From positions 9,086,001-9,150,000 of the forward strand of contig NZ_CP108430.1 in NCBI RefSeq assembly GCF_041435335.1: a stretch of DNA of 64,000 nt, read 5' to 3'. The notes under the pieces were generated by a model that worked only from the letters and a program-made list of their open reading frames with translations, had not been told where the DNA came from and made no database searches. This document shows, piece after piece, positions 36,117-45,647 of the stretch. Made by a program: the position numbers and the translations under genes. The stretch comes from Streptomyces sp. NBC_01283 (GTDB lineage: Bacteria; Actinomycetota; Actinomycetes; Streptomycetales; Streptomycetaceae). The stretch's first letter is position 1, and each line of letters starts with the position of its first letter.

Positions 36117-36238
36117 GGTGTCGTGCCTCTCAGGTGTGCTGTGGGTGGTGGTGATGCGGTCGGCGGGGGTTCCGCCGTGGCGGCGCCAAGAGGTGACGTG
36201 GTCGCGCTTCCCCCCACTACCGAGATCGACCATAACAC

Positions 36239-36254
36239 TGATAATCGATTATCA
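36239..36254. promoter_or_regulatory. 16-bp perfect palindrome, GntR operator candidate
   Basis: TGATAATCGATTATCA is self-complementary and AT-rich in very GC-rich DNA. It sits between the divergent ybhB and gntR genes, 23 bases before the gntR start, placed to control both. Confidence 0.75.
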
Positions 36255-36277
36255 CGCAGATCGTCTATTGTGTAGGC

Positions 36278-36994
36278 ATGACCCAGACGACTCACACTTC
36301 ACCCCCGGCGGGGAAGCAGATGCTCTCCGAGCAGGTCTACACACACCTGCGGGACGCGATCATGCGCGGAGACCACGCCCCCGGTGACGCCCTCAAACCC
36401 CAGGACCTCGCGAAAGAGCAGGGCGTGAGCCTGGCCGTCGTGCGTGAAGCGCTCGTGCGGGTGGTCGGCGAGGGCCTCGCCGACCGGCTGCCCAACCGCG
36501 GCTTCGCCGTCCCCGCCTACTCCGACCGCCGCTGGCAGGAGATCGCAGAGGCCCGCCGGACCATCGAACCGGCCATGCTGCGCATGTCCGTCGAACGCGG
36601 CGACGTCGACTGGGAAGCCCGGGTGCGGGCCGCCCACCACCGCCTGACCCGCACCCCGGCCTTCGTGCCGGAGGAGGGCGAGCACTACAGCAGCACATGG
36701 GCCGAAGCTCACCGCCTCTTCCACCGCACCCTCCTTGAGGGGTGCGCCAACCCCGTCCTGCTGGAGACCTTCGACCGGCTGTGGACCGCGAGCGAGCTGG
36801 CCCGCCGCTGGTCGGCACACCGCAACCCGGACCGGGACGGCGCCCTGGAACATCGCCGACTGGAGGAGGCCGCGCTCGCCCGCGACGCCGACACCGCAGC
36901 CGAGGTCCTGACCCAGCACCTCACCCAGACCGTGGCCGGACTGACCGACTGCCCCCACCACGAACCCAACGACGAAACCGGAGCCACAGCATGA
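36278..36994 (+). CDS. GntR-family (FadR-type) transcriptional regulator
   Basis: A 238-residue regulator. The winged helix spans LSEQVYTHLRDAIMRGDHAP to GVSLAVVREALVRVVGEGLA (about residues 16-70). The all-helical FCD effector domain includes EIAEARRTIEPAMLRMSVER and AEAHRLFHRTLLEGCANPVL. The stop overlaps the next start (ATGA), so it is co-translated with the SCO6745-type gene. The palindrome just upstream is its likely operator. Confidence 0.88.
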   Translation: MTQTTHTSPPAGKQMLSEQVYTHLRDAIMRGDHAPGDALKPQDLAKEQGVSLAVVREALVRVVGEGLADRLPNRGFAVPAYSDRRWQEIAEARRTIEPAMLRMSVERGDVDWEARVRAAHHRLTRTPAFVPEEGEHYSSTWAEAHRLFHRTLLEGCANPVLLETFDRLWTASELARRWSAHRNPDRDGALEHRRLEEAALARDADTAAEVLTQHLTQTVAGLTDCPHHEPNDETGATA

Positions 36995-37854
36995 CGTCCA
37001 TCGAGGCGAGCACAGGCCGCCGCTGTCACAACGCCGTCAGCCCCCTGCACGTGGCCATGTACTTCGCGCCGGAGCCGGAGGAAGAACTCACCGCACTAGG
37101 TCTTGAGCGCGGCCCCATGGTCTACCTCGCGGGCCGCGCCGCACCTCTCGGCACTGTCGACGCAGGTACCGTCACAGCGACGTTCTACAACTTCAACCAC
37201 GAGCACGTACGGCGGTACATCCCCGCTGCGTGGACCGTCACCACACCGCGGAAGGTGCTCACGGCACGGCTGCGCGGCGCGGACCGGACGCTGCAGCGGC
37301 TGCTAGGCAAGGAAGCCCTCACATCCACGGAAATGACCGAGGCGGCCGAACTGGCGCTGCACGCCACCGAAGCCTGCCGTCGGGAGGCGCGGCCGCTGTA
37401 CGCCGCCAACGCTGATCTCCCCATACCCGAGGAACCGCATCTGGCCCTGTGGCACGCCGCGACACTGCTGCGCGAACACCGGGGTGACGGTCACCTCGCC
37501 GCCCTGGCGATCGCCGGCTTGGCCGGCATCGAGGCGCTGGTCCTGCACAACGCCACCGGCACGGCACCGACATCGGCGCTGTTCATGCGGACCCGCGGGT
37601 GGTCCGCACAGCAATGGGACACCGCCCGGGGCCAGTTGCGCGGGCGCGGCCTGCTGGACGAGGCAGGCGACCTCACGCAGGAGGGCACGGCCCTGCGCGG
37701 CGAGATCGAGGCGCTCACCGACCGCCTCGATGCCGCCCCGTACAACCACCTCGGCCCGGCCGCCACCGCACGCCTCACCGAACTGGCCGGCAGCTTCACC
37801 AAAACCCTCAGGGCAGCGGGCGCCTTCCCTGCGGTGCACTTCGGCAAGGGCTGA
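36991..37854 (+). CDS. SCO6745-family protein
   Basis: A 287-residue protein of the actinomycete SCO6745 family. It contains RRCHNAVSPLHVAMYFAPEP, FYNFNHEHVRRYIPAAWTVT, EPHLALWHAATLLREHRGDG and a MarR-like C-terminal segment (RGWSAQQWDTARGQLRGRGL). Family members are thought to bind nucleic acid or a ligand, but no activity is established. The four-base overlap with gntR ties it to the same control. Confidence 0.8.
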   Translation: MTSIEASTGRRCHNAVSPLHVAMYFAPEPEEELTALGLERGPMVYLAGRAAPLGTVDAGTVTATFYNFNHEHVRRYIPAAWTVTTPRKVLTARLRGADRTLQRLLGKEALTSTEMTEAAELALHATEACRREARPLYAANADLPIPEEPHLALWHAATLLREHRGDGHLAALAIAGLAGIEALVLHNATGTAPTSALFMRTRGWSAQQWDTARGQLRGRGLLDEAGDLTQEGTALRGEIEALTDRLDAAPYNHLGPAATARLTELAGSFTKTLRAAGAFPAVHFGKG

Positions 37855-38427
37855 GGGTCGGGGCCGGGAGCCCTCTCAGTGGATACGGTCAGGTGGCGTA
37901 CAGCGCTACATGACGCTCAGTTCCGCGGTTGTTGTGACAGCCGGTGGCTCCGCCGCAGTACATGCCGGATCTACCGCGTCAGGGCCCCTACGGTGATCAC
38001 CACGACCAGCGGCGAGGGCTTCCGACCTCCGGGCGAGGTGTACGCATCTACTGCGGCAGTGTCAAGGGGCGGGGCGGCGTGATGATCGAACCGGTGACCG
38101 AGCTCGGGAGTGGCGGCGCACTTCGGGCGCCGCGCGCTCGGGTCGTACCTCTGTCCGCCCCGCCTGCGGTCGTACACCGCGGCGGTCGAGCGCTACCTCA
38201 CCGGTGCGGGCGTCGCGAAGTCCTGCGCGCGGATCTCGGCCATGAGGGTCAATGGAACAGCCGGTATCGGTGAGATTGTTCTTGAACGGCGAGAGGACCT
38301 GGAGGGGAGAGGGCTCGCCGAGGTCTTCAGCGCCTGGCTGTGGCTGCCAGCCATGTTCTTCGCTCCCTTTATCGCCGTGGCAGTGAAGTGGCCGTGGATC
38401 AAGCACGGGTAGGCACCGGGAACTTGG
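37855..38427. other. mostly non-coding; one possible small membrane protein
   Basis: No secure gene. A plus-strand frame 38243-38412 (56 codons from ATG) starts MRVNGTAGIGEIVLERREDL and ends with a hydrophobic stretch, WLWLPAMFFAPFIAVAVKWP, so it could be a small anchored protein. It lacks a ribosome site. Confidence 0.3.
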
Positions 38428-38679
38428 CTACCCCTCAAGCACGCCGAGTTCCGCGTCGGGTCGGCATTGCGGGCAGTCGTCTACCCCCTCATTCAGGGCT
38501 CGGCGCGCCTGGTCCTGGGTGATGCCCTTCGATCGCTTGCCCGCCATGTGGCATCCGCCGACGTGCACGTACGCCGCCGCCCTGCCGTCGAGGCCCTGCT
38601 CGATGCACGAGCTCCCGTTCCTTGGACGCGCCAGGAAGTGCAGCAGGTCGACGCGGGTAAGCGGAGCCGGATCGTTCAC
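38428..38679 (-). CDS. short DUF6233-type protein
   Basis: An 83-residue frame from GTG 38679. The C-terminal half, VHVGGCHMAGKRSKGITQDQ then CPQCRPDAELGVLEG, is the DUF6233 signature with its CxxCRPD tail. The N-terminal LTRVDLLHFLARPR also fits the family start, but the usual central 60 to 80 residues are missing, so this is probably an internally deleted copy. Confidence 0.55.
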   Translation of the reverse strand: MNDPAPLTRVDLLHFLARPRNGSSCIEQGLDGRAAAYVHVGGCHMAGKRSKGITQDQARRALNEGVDDCPQCRPDAELGVLEG

Positions 38680-39119
38680 ATGTTCGCGTCTAGATCCTCG
38701 GTATCCTGCGGGCGCCGACGCATTCCCAACGCCGACACCCGCAGTCGGGCAGCACCGACCGTGGAGGGGAGCTCATCGCGGGCGGTACGCCCTGCCTCCA
38801 CCCTCCTCCGTCGCCCGCCCTCGAAAGAGTGAACGGCCGCGCATCTTTGCTACGCCATGAGGCTGGATGCACGCATGCACGGCAGTTATTCGACCGGATC
38901 CTCCGCCGCATGGCGCACCGCCTTCTTCGCGGCCATCTCGACCAGATGCCGCGGCTGTCCCATACCGGTGGCCTCGCGTGGTCCGTTGCGCCTGACCGGG
39001 GAGTAACCTGCAGATACCGAGAGCATGTCGTACACCGGCCATCGCGCCCTAGTCGTTCTCGGCGAGCAAATACACCAGCCAGCTGCCCTCGGACAGCTGG
39101 CTGGAGACGGGTTCGCGCC

Positions 39120-39698
39120 ATGTCCGCGACCATCAGCCTTCTCCCTCCGCCGCCCACGGACCCCGGCGTACTGGCCGCCCGCCTCTCGCTGAAACCCCCG
39201 GAAGCCCTCCGTGGACTGCTGGATGGCGCGTGGTGGCCCCGCTCGCACGACCTGCTGCGTGAACTGCCCGATCTGACCGACGTGCTGGACCCGCACTGGG
39301 GGCGCATCACCCGCATCGCCGTCAATCCAACCCACTGGCCCGTGATCCCGCGCAAGGTGCCCGTCCACGGGCACGTGGTGAAGGTCGGCTGGTTCACCCC
39401 GGAGCTCGACCCGCACAAGCTCCTGCTGCTCTCCTACAGTGTCGGACGCTGGGACCTGCTGGTGATCCCACCGGAGACCCGTCCTGCGGCCGCCGCACGG
39501 CTGATGGCCGCCGCGAGCGATCCCACGGGGACGCCGCTGACCGCGAGCGCGCTGCTGGCCGCGGAGGAAGCCCGCCACGGCGACTTGTCCGCCCGCCGGC
39601 TACAAGACCCGGAGGAGGTGTGGGAGTACGAGGGCAGCGCGTCCTCGGCCCTTGCGGCCGCCATGGCCCTGGCCGGCCGTCCGGGAGCAGGGACGTGA
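39120..39698 (+). CDS. DUF5994 family protein
   Basis: A 192-residue protein of a Streptomyces family without known function. The conserved core reads LRGLLDGAWWPRSHDLLREL, WGRITRIAVNPTHWPVIPRK and VKVGWFTPELDPHKLLLLSY. ATG at 39120 has GGAGACGG upstream. The stop overlaps a GTG start of a small membrane-protein gene in a GTGA. Such genes often accompany ANTAR and STAS regulators, as here. Confidence 0.78.
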   Translation: MSATISLLPPPPTDPGVLAARLSLKPPEALRGLLDGAWWPRSHDLLRELPDLTDVLDPHWGRITRIAVNPTHWPVIPRKVPVHGHVVKVGWFTPELDPHKLLLLSYSVGRWDLLVIPPETRPAAAARLMAAASDPTGTPLTASALLAAEEARHGDLSARRLQDPEEVWEYEGSASSALAAAMALAGRPGAGT

Positions 39699-39979
39699 CC
39701 GCCACGGACACGTACCTGACCGTCGGTGTCCTGATGATCCTGATCATTGGAGCGGCGTACGTGATCCAGCGGCTTACCGCCCAGCGTGCCGACAGGATCG
39801 CACGGCACCGTTACAGCCACTCTCAGCCCACTGGCCGAGGCGTTCGCGGCAGCACCGAACGGCCGCTCCCGAGCCCCTTCGAGTCGCGCTCCGCTCCCGA
39901 GCGCCGCGATCATGTGGGCGGGGGCCGAGGGCGCCTGCGCCCACGGCGCCGCATCCGCCGGACATACGGGCAGCGCTGA
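39695..39979 (+). CDS. small membrane protein coupled to DUF5994
   Basis: A 94-residue protein from GTG 39695. One N-terminal helix (YLTVGVLMILIIGAAYVIQR) is followed by a basic, disordered tail rich in Arg and Ser. The ribosome site is GGGAGCAGGG, and the start overlaps the preceding stop by four bases. It ends 72 bases before the band-7 gene and may help place that protein at the membrane; this is an inference. Confidence 0.65.
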   Translation: MTATDTYLTVGVLMILIIGAAYVIQRLTAQRADRIARHRYSHSQPTGRGVRGSTERPLPSPFESRSAPERRDHVGGGRGRLRPRRRIRRTYGQR

Positions 39980-40051
39980 CCCGACGCATTTCCTTCCTGG
40001 GACGTGCAGTTGACCGCTCGATTGCACGGCCCCCGCCGAATAGAGGCGCAC

Positions 40052-40939
40052 ATGCAGCTCCTGATCATTCTCATCGTCGCCATCGGCCTGCTCGCCCTGC
40101 TGGGGCTCGCGATGGCCCTCAAGATTGTCAAGCAGTACGAGGAAGGGGTCCTCTTCCGGCTCGGACGCCTGGCCGGAACGCGAACTCCCGGTCTTCGCAC
40201 CATCGTTCCGATCGTCGACGTCCTGCACCGGGTGTCGCTGCGCATCGTCACGATGCCGATTCAGTCGCAGGGCATCATCACCCGCGACAACGTCAGCGTC
40301 GATGTATCGGCCGTCGCGTACTTCCGCGTCGTGGACGCGGTGAAGTCGGTCGTGGCCATCGAGAACGTCCACGCCGCCACCAACCAGATCGCCCAGACCA
40401 CCCTGCGCAAGGTCGTCGGCCGCCACACGCTGGACGAGACCCTGTCGGAGACCGACCGCATCAACCTCGACATCCGTGCGATCCTCGACGTCGCCACCGC
40501 CGAGTGCGGCGTGGAGGTCACCCTGGTCGAACTCAAGGACATCCAGCTGCCCGACAGCATGAAGCGCGCGATGGCCAGGCAGGCCGAGGCGGAACGGGAG
40601 AAGAGGGCGAAGATCATCAACGCGGAAGGCGAATCGCTCGCCGCCGCGGCACTCGGAGACGCCTCGGACACCATGATGGCGCACCCCCTGGCACTCCAAC
40701 TCCGCAACCTGCAAAGCCTCGTGGAGATCGGTGTCGACAAGAACACCACCGTTGTCTTCCCCGCCCCGCTGATGAGCACCATCGGAGAACTGGGTGCCTT
40801 CCTCAGCAGGGAATCCGCATCTGCCACGGCGATGCCGGCACCGGCCCTACCCACGCCTGCGAGCCCGGCCGACCTCGCTGAGCCGGGTCACGATCCTGGA
40901 CCGAACCACAGGCCCGACCCGGTCCCGCAACAGGTCTGA
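40052..40939 (+). CDS. band-7/SPFH (stomatin-like) membrane protein
   Basis: A 295-residue member of the stomatin/prohibitin family. One N-terminal helix (LLIILIVAIGLLALLGLAMA) is followed by KIVKQYEEGVLFRLGRLAGT, the SPFH core with ARQAEAEREKRAKIINAEGE, and a Pro/Ala-rich tail. Such proteins form ring scaffolds in membrane microdomains. ATG at 40052 has GAGG upstream. No NfeD partner gene is adjacent. Confidence 0.88.
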   Translation: MQLLIILIVAIGLLALLGLAMALKIVKQYEEGVLFRLGRLAGTRTPGLRTIVPIVDVLHRVSLRIVTMPIQSQGIITRDNVSVDVSAVAYFRVVDAVKSVVAIENVHAATNQIAQTTLRKVVGRHTLDETLSETDRINLDIRAILDVATAECGVEVTLVELKDIQLPDSMKRAMARQAEAEREKRAKIINAEGESLAAAALGDASDTMMAHPLALQLRNLQSLVEIGVDKNTTVVFPAPLMSTIGELGAFLSRESASATAMPAPALPTPASPADLAEPGHDPGPNHRPDPVPQQV

Positions 40940-41476
40940 CCCCGAGCCCTCGGTCCCAGCCTGCACCTCGACCAGGGTCAACTCCCGCCTACTGCGCAGG
41001 CATCGACGTACCGGTCGGCTTCCACCGCGGCCGTTGGTGCCGAAGCAGGCGCGCACGCAGCAGCGCGACCTTAATATCCTGTGGGGCCTCCTGTCGGCCC
41101 CGACGGATCAGCCGCCCCCGTCCTGAGCCGAGGCTCCCACAGCCCCACCGGTCTCACGCGCCGGACGGCCCCGGTCCAGAGACGATTCCGTTCGCGGCGA
41201 GCGCCGTCCTGAGGGGTGCTCTTGCCACCGGACGACAAGAGCCAGTGCGTGATGCTTCCCGTCCGTGCCACAGCGATCAGCTGCTCCAGCCCGCGAAGTT
41301 CAGCGAGCGCTCGTACATGCGTAGACGGGCGGCATCCTGCACACCTCCGAGAAGCTCCGCGTGGCACTCGGTAGATTTCTGAGGGGATGGCAAGCTCATC
41401 GAACATCCCGAACCTCAGCAGTCCGGGGCGTGACACAGCACCCGCGGCATCGAGAGCCGCTAAGAAGGGCGAGCAA
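40940..41476. other. no gene seen
   Basis: About 540 bases between the SPFH gene and the acetyltransferase. The frames are chance ones; an in-frame ATG at 41387 could extend the acetyltransferase by 30 residues, but these do not look like family sequence. Confidence 0.45.
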
Positions 41477-41932
41477 ATGAAGATCATGGTGGACGACTTG
41501 TCCGGGGCAGAGATCGCCAGGTTCCTCAACGAGCACGTCCAGCAGATGCGATCCATCACGCCCCTGGAGAGCAAGCACGCCCTCGATCTCGATGAGCTTC
41601 GCAAGCCCGAGGTCACGTTCTGGTCGATCGTGGACGGTGACACCGTAGTGGGCTGCGGTGCGATCAAGAAGCTCGACGTGGGGCACGCGGAGCTGAAGTC
41701 GATGCGCACCACGGCGACGCACAAGCGAAGCGGGATCGCATCCCAACTGCTGGAGCACATCATCACCGAGGCCAAGGCTATGGGGTTCACTCGGCTGAGC
41801 CTGGAGACCGGCGCAGCCGAGTTCTTCCTGCCCGCCAGGAAGCTGTATGGGAAGTTCGGGTTTGTCCAGTGCGAGCCGTTCGCGGACTACCGACCCGACC
41901 CGAACAGTACGTTCATGACGAAGACCCTCTGA
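41477..41932 (+). CDS. GNAT-family acetyltransferase
   Basis: A 151-residue single-domain acetyltransferase. It contains IVDGDTVVGCGAIKKL, ELKSMRTTATHKRSGIASQL (acetyl-CoA loop) and ARKLYGKFGFVQCEPFADYR, and ends PNSTFMTKTL as in YsnE-type enzymes. ATG 41477 fits the family N-terminus. The substrate is unknown. Confidence 0.82.
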   Translation: MKIMVDDLSGAEIARFLNEHVQQMRSITPLESKHALDLDELRKPEVTFWSIVDGDTVVGCGAIKKLDVGHAELKSMRTTATHKRSGIASQLLEHIITEAKAMGFTRLSLETGAAEFFLPARKLYGKFGFVQCEPFADYRPDPNSTFMTKTL

Positions 41933-41974
41933 AAGATCTCGATCCACAGGTCTTGACGATTACTCTTGCCGCCG

Positions 41975-42307
41975 ATGTTAGGTGCGGGCTCGGTAGTGCT
42001 CGGTTTGTCGCTTTCCTATGAGGGGGAGGCAGGCGGCGGCGACACGAGTGCTACGGCCGATGGGATCACCTCAGCATCCTTGCCTCGGCGGGCCAAGCGG
42101 CAGTTGTGCGTCGAGGGCAGGGCGCTGTCGAGCCGTGCGGTGATTGACCAGGCGCGCGGCATGATCATGGCCCTGGCGCCGTGCTCCAGCGAGCGGGCCT
42201 GGGGCCTGCCGGTGGACGTGTCGCAGCATGGCAACGTCAGACTCCGGGACGTGGCCGCGGCCCCGGTCGCCACGGCACAGGCCGAGCCGAACCCTGAGCA
42301 GACGTAA
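41975..42307 (+). CDS. short ANTAR-like protein, possibly decayed
   Basis: About 110 residues from ATG 41975, a weakly supported start. The C-terminal half reads LSSRAVIDQARGMIMALAPC and GLPVDVSQHGNVRLRDVAAA, close to the ANTAR-type protein at 51439-51780. Several consensus positions are changed and the C-terminus is short, so it may be a decaying copy. Confidence 0.5.
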   Translation: MLGAGSVVLGLSLSYEGEAGGGDTSATADGITSASLPRRAKRQLCVEGRALSSRAVIDQARGMIMALAPCSSERAWGLPVDVSQHGNVRLRDVAAAPVATAQAEPNPEQT

Positions 42308-42483
42308 GCGGGCGCGCCGCGGGCTGAGGCGCTTTTGAGACAGGCGGTGACGGCGTGCGCGTGCTGCGGGCGGCACCAGGAGCTGTGTCCCCAACTCTCC
42401 GGTGCCTTCGCCCGGGTCGACCGTCGGACGCCCCGCTCGGGTAGCCAGCCGTGCGGATCCCAAACAAGGGCCCTGCACTACCC

Positions 42484-42502
42484 CCGCACGCTTCGCGTGC
42501 GG
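42484..42502 (-). terminator. hairpin terminator of the GNAT gene at 42518-43171
   Basis: CCGCACG (42484-42490) and CGTGCGG (42496-42502) pair around a CTTCG loop, 15 bases past the stop codon. Confidence 0.6.
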
Positions 42503-42517
42503 TTGCCGGATGCGGGG

Positions 42518-43171
42518 CTACTCGGGCCGCTGGGTCTGGGCATTGTGAGCCAGACCGTCAGGGTGCTCTGTCGTGCGCGCTCCGAGTCGAAGGACCAGTA
42601 CGCGCAGCGTTGTCGGGGCAGGTGGCCGCCGGCGGATCTGTCCGATCTCCTGCCAGCCCCAGGCTTCGAAGGCGGCGAGCGTCGGGTGATCGGCTTGGTC
42701 GGTCAGGGTGACGCCGAGGGATGCCTGGTGGTCGGCGAGCAGCCGTTCCTGCAGACGGCGGGCGAGTCCGCGGGCCTGCTCGTGCGGATGGACGAGGGTT
42801 TCGGTGATAGCGAAGACGTGTCCGGACGCGGTGAGTTGCTCGAGGTTCTGGGGCAGAGGACCGTCAAACCCTTGCCACCAGGAGCCGTCGCGCGCCACGG
42901 GGAGTCCGTACGCGCAGCCGGTCAGTGTTTTCGCCTCGGCGACCAGCATGTCGAATCCTGGCTGTTGTACGTCGTGCGCCAGGCGGTGCAGGAACTCCTG
43001 TCGGCCGTGGAACTCCTCACCGGAGTCAACTGTGGAGGATTCCACGTATAGGTCCGCGAGGTCCTCTCGTAGTTCCTCGGCCTGCCAGCGGTTCAGCCGG
43101 CGCAGACGCACGGCATCCATGGGGGACGGCTCTGAGCTGTCGGGTTTGTGTGGGTGCTGCGGGGTGTGCAT
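42518..43171 (-). CDS. GNAT acetyltransferase, paralogue of 45644-46309
   Basis: A 217-residue protein. It shares VRLRRLNRW, EDLADLYVESS, VFAITETLVHPHEQARGLAR (acetyl-CoA site) and LQERLLADHQASLGVTLTDQADHP with the paralogue 3 kb away. These genes occur in Streptomyces stress clusters beside ANTAR and STAS genes, as here. ATG at 43171 is 13 bases from the end of the upstream degenerate gene. The substrate is unknown. Confidence 0.78.
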   Translation of the reverse strand: MHTPQHPHKPDSSEPSPMDAVRLRRLNRWQAEELREDLADLYVESSTVDSGEEFHGRQEFLHRLAHDVQQPGFDMLVAEAKTLTGCAYGLPVARDGSWWQGFDGPLPQNLEQLTASGHVFAITETLVHPHEQARGLARRLQERLLADHQASLGVTLTDQADHPTLAAFEAWGWQEIGQIRRRPPAPTTLRVLVLRLGARTTEHPDGLAHNAQTQRPE

Positions 43172-43184
43172 GGGGCGCCTCGGT

Positions 43185-43874
43185 TCAGAAGACCGGAAGA
43201 CACGCAGGACGGCATCGTGTCCAATTGGCGGTGCGCGGCCGGGGTCTGGGGCGCCTGCTTCGCAGCATAGTCCTGGATCGGTACTGCGTTGCTGTCCGCT
43301 GATGGCACAGGATCACTGGGGAGCGGACAGGTAGCAGAGTGCGTAGTTCGATGTCGGCCGGGGCTTCGCCACCGGCGTCGCTGTAGGCGACCACGACAAG
43401 ACCCTCGCCGGACGGAAGAGCGGGAACAGGGACCACGGGCCGTGCGCTGTCGGCGGGCTCGTCGCGGTACAGCGGCCACCAGCGGCAGGTCGCCACGGCG
43501 ATCCCCACGCCGAACGAGGCGTCCACCAGGACGCGGCCGGGTGTGTGTGCTCCGGAACGGAGGCGGCAGAAGGCGATGCCCGCGGCGAGGGGAATGACGG
43601 CGGCCCCCAGCCGGGGTGTCTCCAGGGTGGCAGCCGTTGCGAGGGCGGCGGCTCCGGCCGTGCGGTAAGAGGTCGCTGCCCCGCTCGGCGGATGCCGGAG
43701 CGGTCGGCGATTGCCGAGCGCCTTGGTGGTGGCCTGGATGGCGGTGGAGGCAAGGGCCAGCGAGCCGGTACCGCGCAGGGTGGCCCGGCGTGCGCTGCGG
43801 TTGCCGGTCAGGCCTTTCGTGGCCGAGGAAGCGAGCTTCGTGCGTTCGCCGGGACGCGGTTCGAGGGTTCGCAT
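43185..43874 (-). pseudogene. degenerate PAP2 phosphatase / diacylglycerol kinase-type protein
   Basis: The frame matches Streptomyces PAP2-DAGK fusions at NRSARRATLRGTGSLALAST, ETPRLGAAVIPLAAGIAFCR and PALPSGEGLVVVAYSDAGGE. The catalytic SGH of PAP2 is lost (ATSYRTAGAA replaces it), and only the first 30 residues or so of the lipid-kinase domain remain. It appears to be an inactive truncated copy. The frame is open up to 44021; ATG 43874 is only a guess. Confidence 0.6.
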
Positions 43875-44083
43875 GCCGGGCGGGTACCTCTGCCGGTGGG
43901 GATCAGCCCGCCGCGGCTCCTTCAGGAGGGCCGGACCCAGATCCGGTGCTCCCGGCACCGAGACCCTGCCCGTACCCGGAGCGACATTGCTGGGCAGCCC
44001 GGCGAAAGATGCGTCGACCACAACGGTCTTCTGAGGGCGCTGGCGATGTCCCAGGGGCGGCCGTCACTCTTTGTGGCATGGGG

Positions 44084-44803
44084 TCAGGACATCAGATCAG
44101 TGAGGGGTTCGGTGTCGTCGATGAAGGCGCGGGCCACGTCGGAGAGACGGCGGTTGTGGGCGCGGGCGTAGCTGCGCAGGGCGGTGAAGGCCTGTTCCAT
44201 GTCGATGCCCTGGCGTTCGGCGAGTTTTCCCTTGGCCTGTTCGATCAGTACGCGGCTGTTCAGCGCGGTCTGCAATTGCTCATTGAGGACCGTGGTGCGT
44301 TGGGTGGTGCGCTGTTGCAGGAGGCTGATGGTGGCGACGTCGGCCAGGGCCTGGGCGATGGGTGTGCCCAGCGGATCGAAGGGGCCGGGGGTGGCGCGGA
44401 AGAGGTTCAGTGCGCCGACGACCTCGTCCCGCAGCCGCATGGGCAGGGTCTGGACCGCGCTGAAGCCGTGAAGCTGGGCCCGGGCGGTGAATCGGGGCCA
44501 GCGGGCGGTCTCCGTCCGCAGGTCCGGGACGGCCACGGGCGTCCCGGTGCGGTAGCAGTCCAGGCAGGGGCCCTCGTCGTTCTGGAGCTGGAAGAGCTCC
44601 AGCAGGCGCACCTGTTCGTCGGAGGCGGCCATCACCCGCAGTTCGCCGTCGCGGTCGGCGAGCAGCACGCCGGCGGCGCTCGCGCCGAGCATCCCTACAC
44701 AGCGGTCGGTCAGCAGGCGGAGGAAGTCGATCAGGTCGAAGTCGGCGACCAACGTGTCTGCCAACTCGACGAAGGTCTTGGCCAGGAGTCGCTCATCCAT
44801 CAT
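44084..44803 (-). CDS. GAF-ANTAR regulator
   Basis: A 239-residue cytoplasmic protein. The GAF sensor spans about residues 10-160 (RCVGMLGASAAGVLLADRDG, NDEGPCLDCYRTGTPVAVPD). The C-terminal ANTAR RNA-binding domain reads LNSRVLIEQAKGKLAERQGI and AFTALRSYARAHNRRLSDVA. ANTAR domains bind paired hairpins in nascent RNA and prevent termination. It lies 82 bases downstream of a second GAF-ANTAR gene in the same direction. Confidence 0.88.
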   Translation of the reverse strand: MMDERLLAKTFVELADTLVADFDLIDFLRLLTDRCVGMLGASAAGVLLADRDGELRVMAASDEQVRLLELFQLQNDEGPCLDCYRTGTPVAVPDLRTETARWPRFTARAQLHGFSAVQTLPMRLRDEVVGALNLFRATPGPFDPLGTPIAQALADVATISLLQQRTTQRTTVLNEQLQTALNSRVLIEQAKGKLAERQGIDMEQAFTALRSYARAHNRRLSDVARAFIDDTEPLTDLMS

Positions 44804-44885
44804 CTAAATCCTCTATGGAGACTAGCCCGCCCGAATGGGGAGGAAAGCGCGGCGCATTATGCGTTCACTGGCCCGGTCGAGGGCG

Positions 44886-45647
44886 TCATATGTCGTCGTC
44901 GCTCCGGGGCGGCTCCGTGTCGGGGGAGAAGCGGAGCCGATGGGCGACCACGTCGGCGGACACGACGGTGAGCCGACGCCCGTGGGCATAGGCGTGGGCG
45001 CGCAGCCGCATGAAGGCTTCGTCGATGCCGACGCCGAGCTGGACGGTGAGCATGCCGGTGGCCTGAGAGATCTCTGCCCGGTACCCGTCCAGGTCCTCGC
45101 TCCGTCCCTTCGCTGCGCCGTCGCTGGGCGGTGCGCCCGTCGCGTCTATCCGGGCGTCGAGCAGGACCAATGTCGCGAGATCGGCGAAGGCCAGTGCGTC
45201 GGCCAGCTCCTCGGTGTCCAACCGGACCGGGACCTGGGCGTACAGGTCCAGAACCCCGGGGCTGATCGCCCCTACCTGCAACGGGAGTGCGAAGACAGCG
45301 CGTGCCCCGGTCTCCAAGGCCGTGTCGGCGAAAACGGGCCAGCAGTCCTCCAGTGCACCTATCCGCAGGTCGGGCGTCAGAACGGCCGCACCGTGTGTGA
45401 AGGCATCCACACACGGCCCTTCGCCCAGCATGAGCTGCAGTTCTTCCAACTGCTCACAGATGTCATCGGTGCTGCACAGAGGATGACTCACCCCGGTCCG
45501 GGACATCGCCGACACCCCGGCCCCACCGACCGGCAGCGCGGCCACCGCCGCGGTACAGACGTCCATCACCCCGACCCGGGCACCACGTAGGGCCGCCTGC
45601 TCGGCGACCAGCAGGCGGATCCGGGAGGACCGGCTGGTGGGCATCAT
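44886..45647 (-). CDS. GAF-ANTAR regulator coupled to GNAT and STAS genes
   Basis: A 253-residue protein with a GAF domain (MLGEGPCVDAFTHGAAVLTP) and an ANTAR domain (EISQATGMLTVQLGVGIDEA, LRAHAYAHGRRLTVVSADVV). ATG at 45647 overlaps the GNAT stop as ATGA. It is third in a coupled STAS-GNAT-GAF/ANTAR set, which suggests a common signalling task. Confidence 0.88.
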   Translation of the reverse strand: MMPTSRSSRIRLLVAEQAALRGARVGVMDVCTAAVAALPVGGAGVSAMSRTGVSHPLCSTDDICEQLEELQLMLGEGPCVDAFTHGAAVLTPDLRIGALEDCWPVFADTALETGARAVFALPLQVGAISPGVLDLYAQVPVRLDTEELADALAFADLATLVLLDARIDATGAPPSDGAAKGRSEDLDGYRAEISQATGMLTVQLGVGIDEAFMRLRAHAYAHGRRLTVVSADVVAHRLRFSPDTEPPRSDDDI

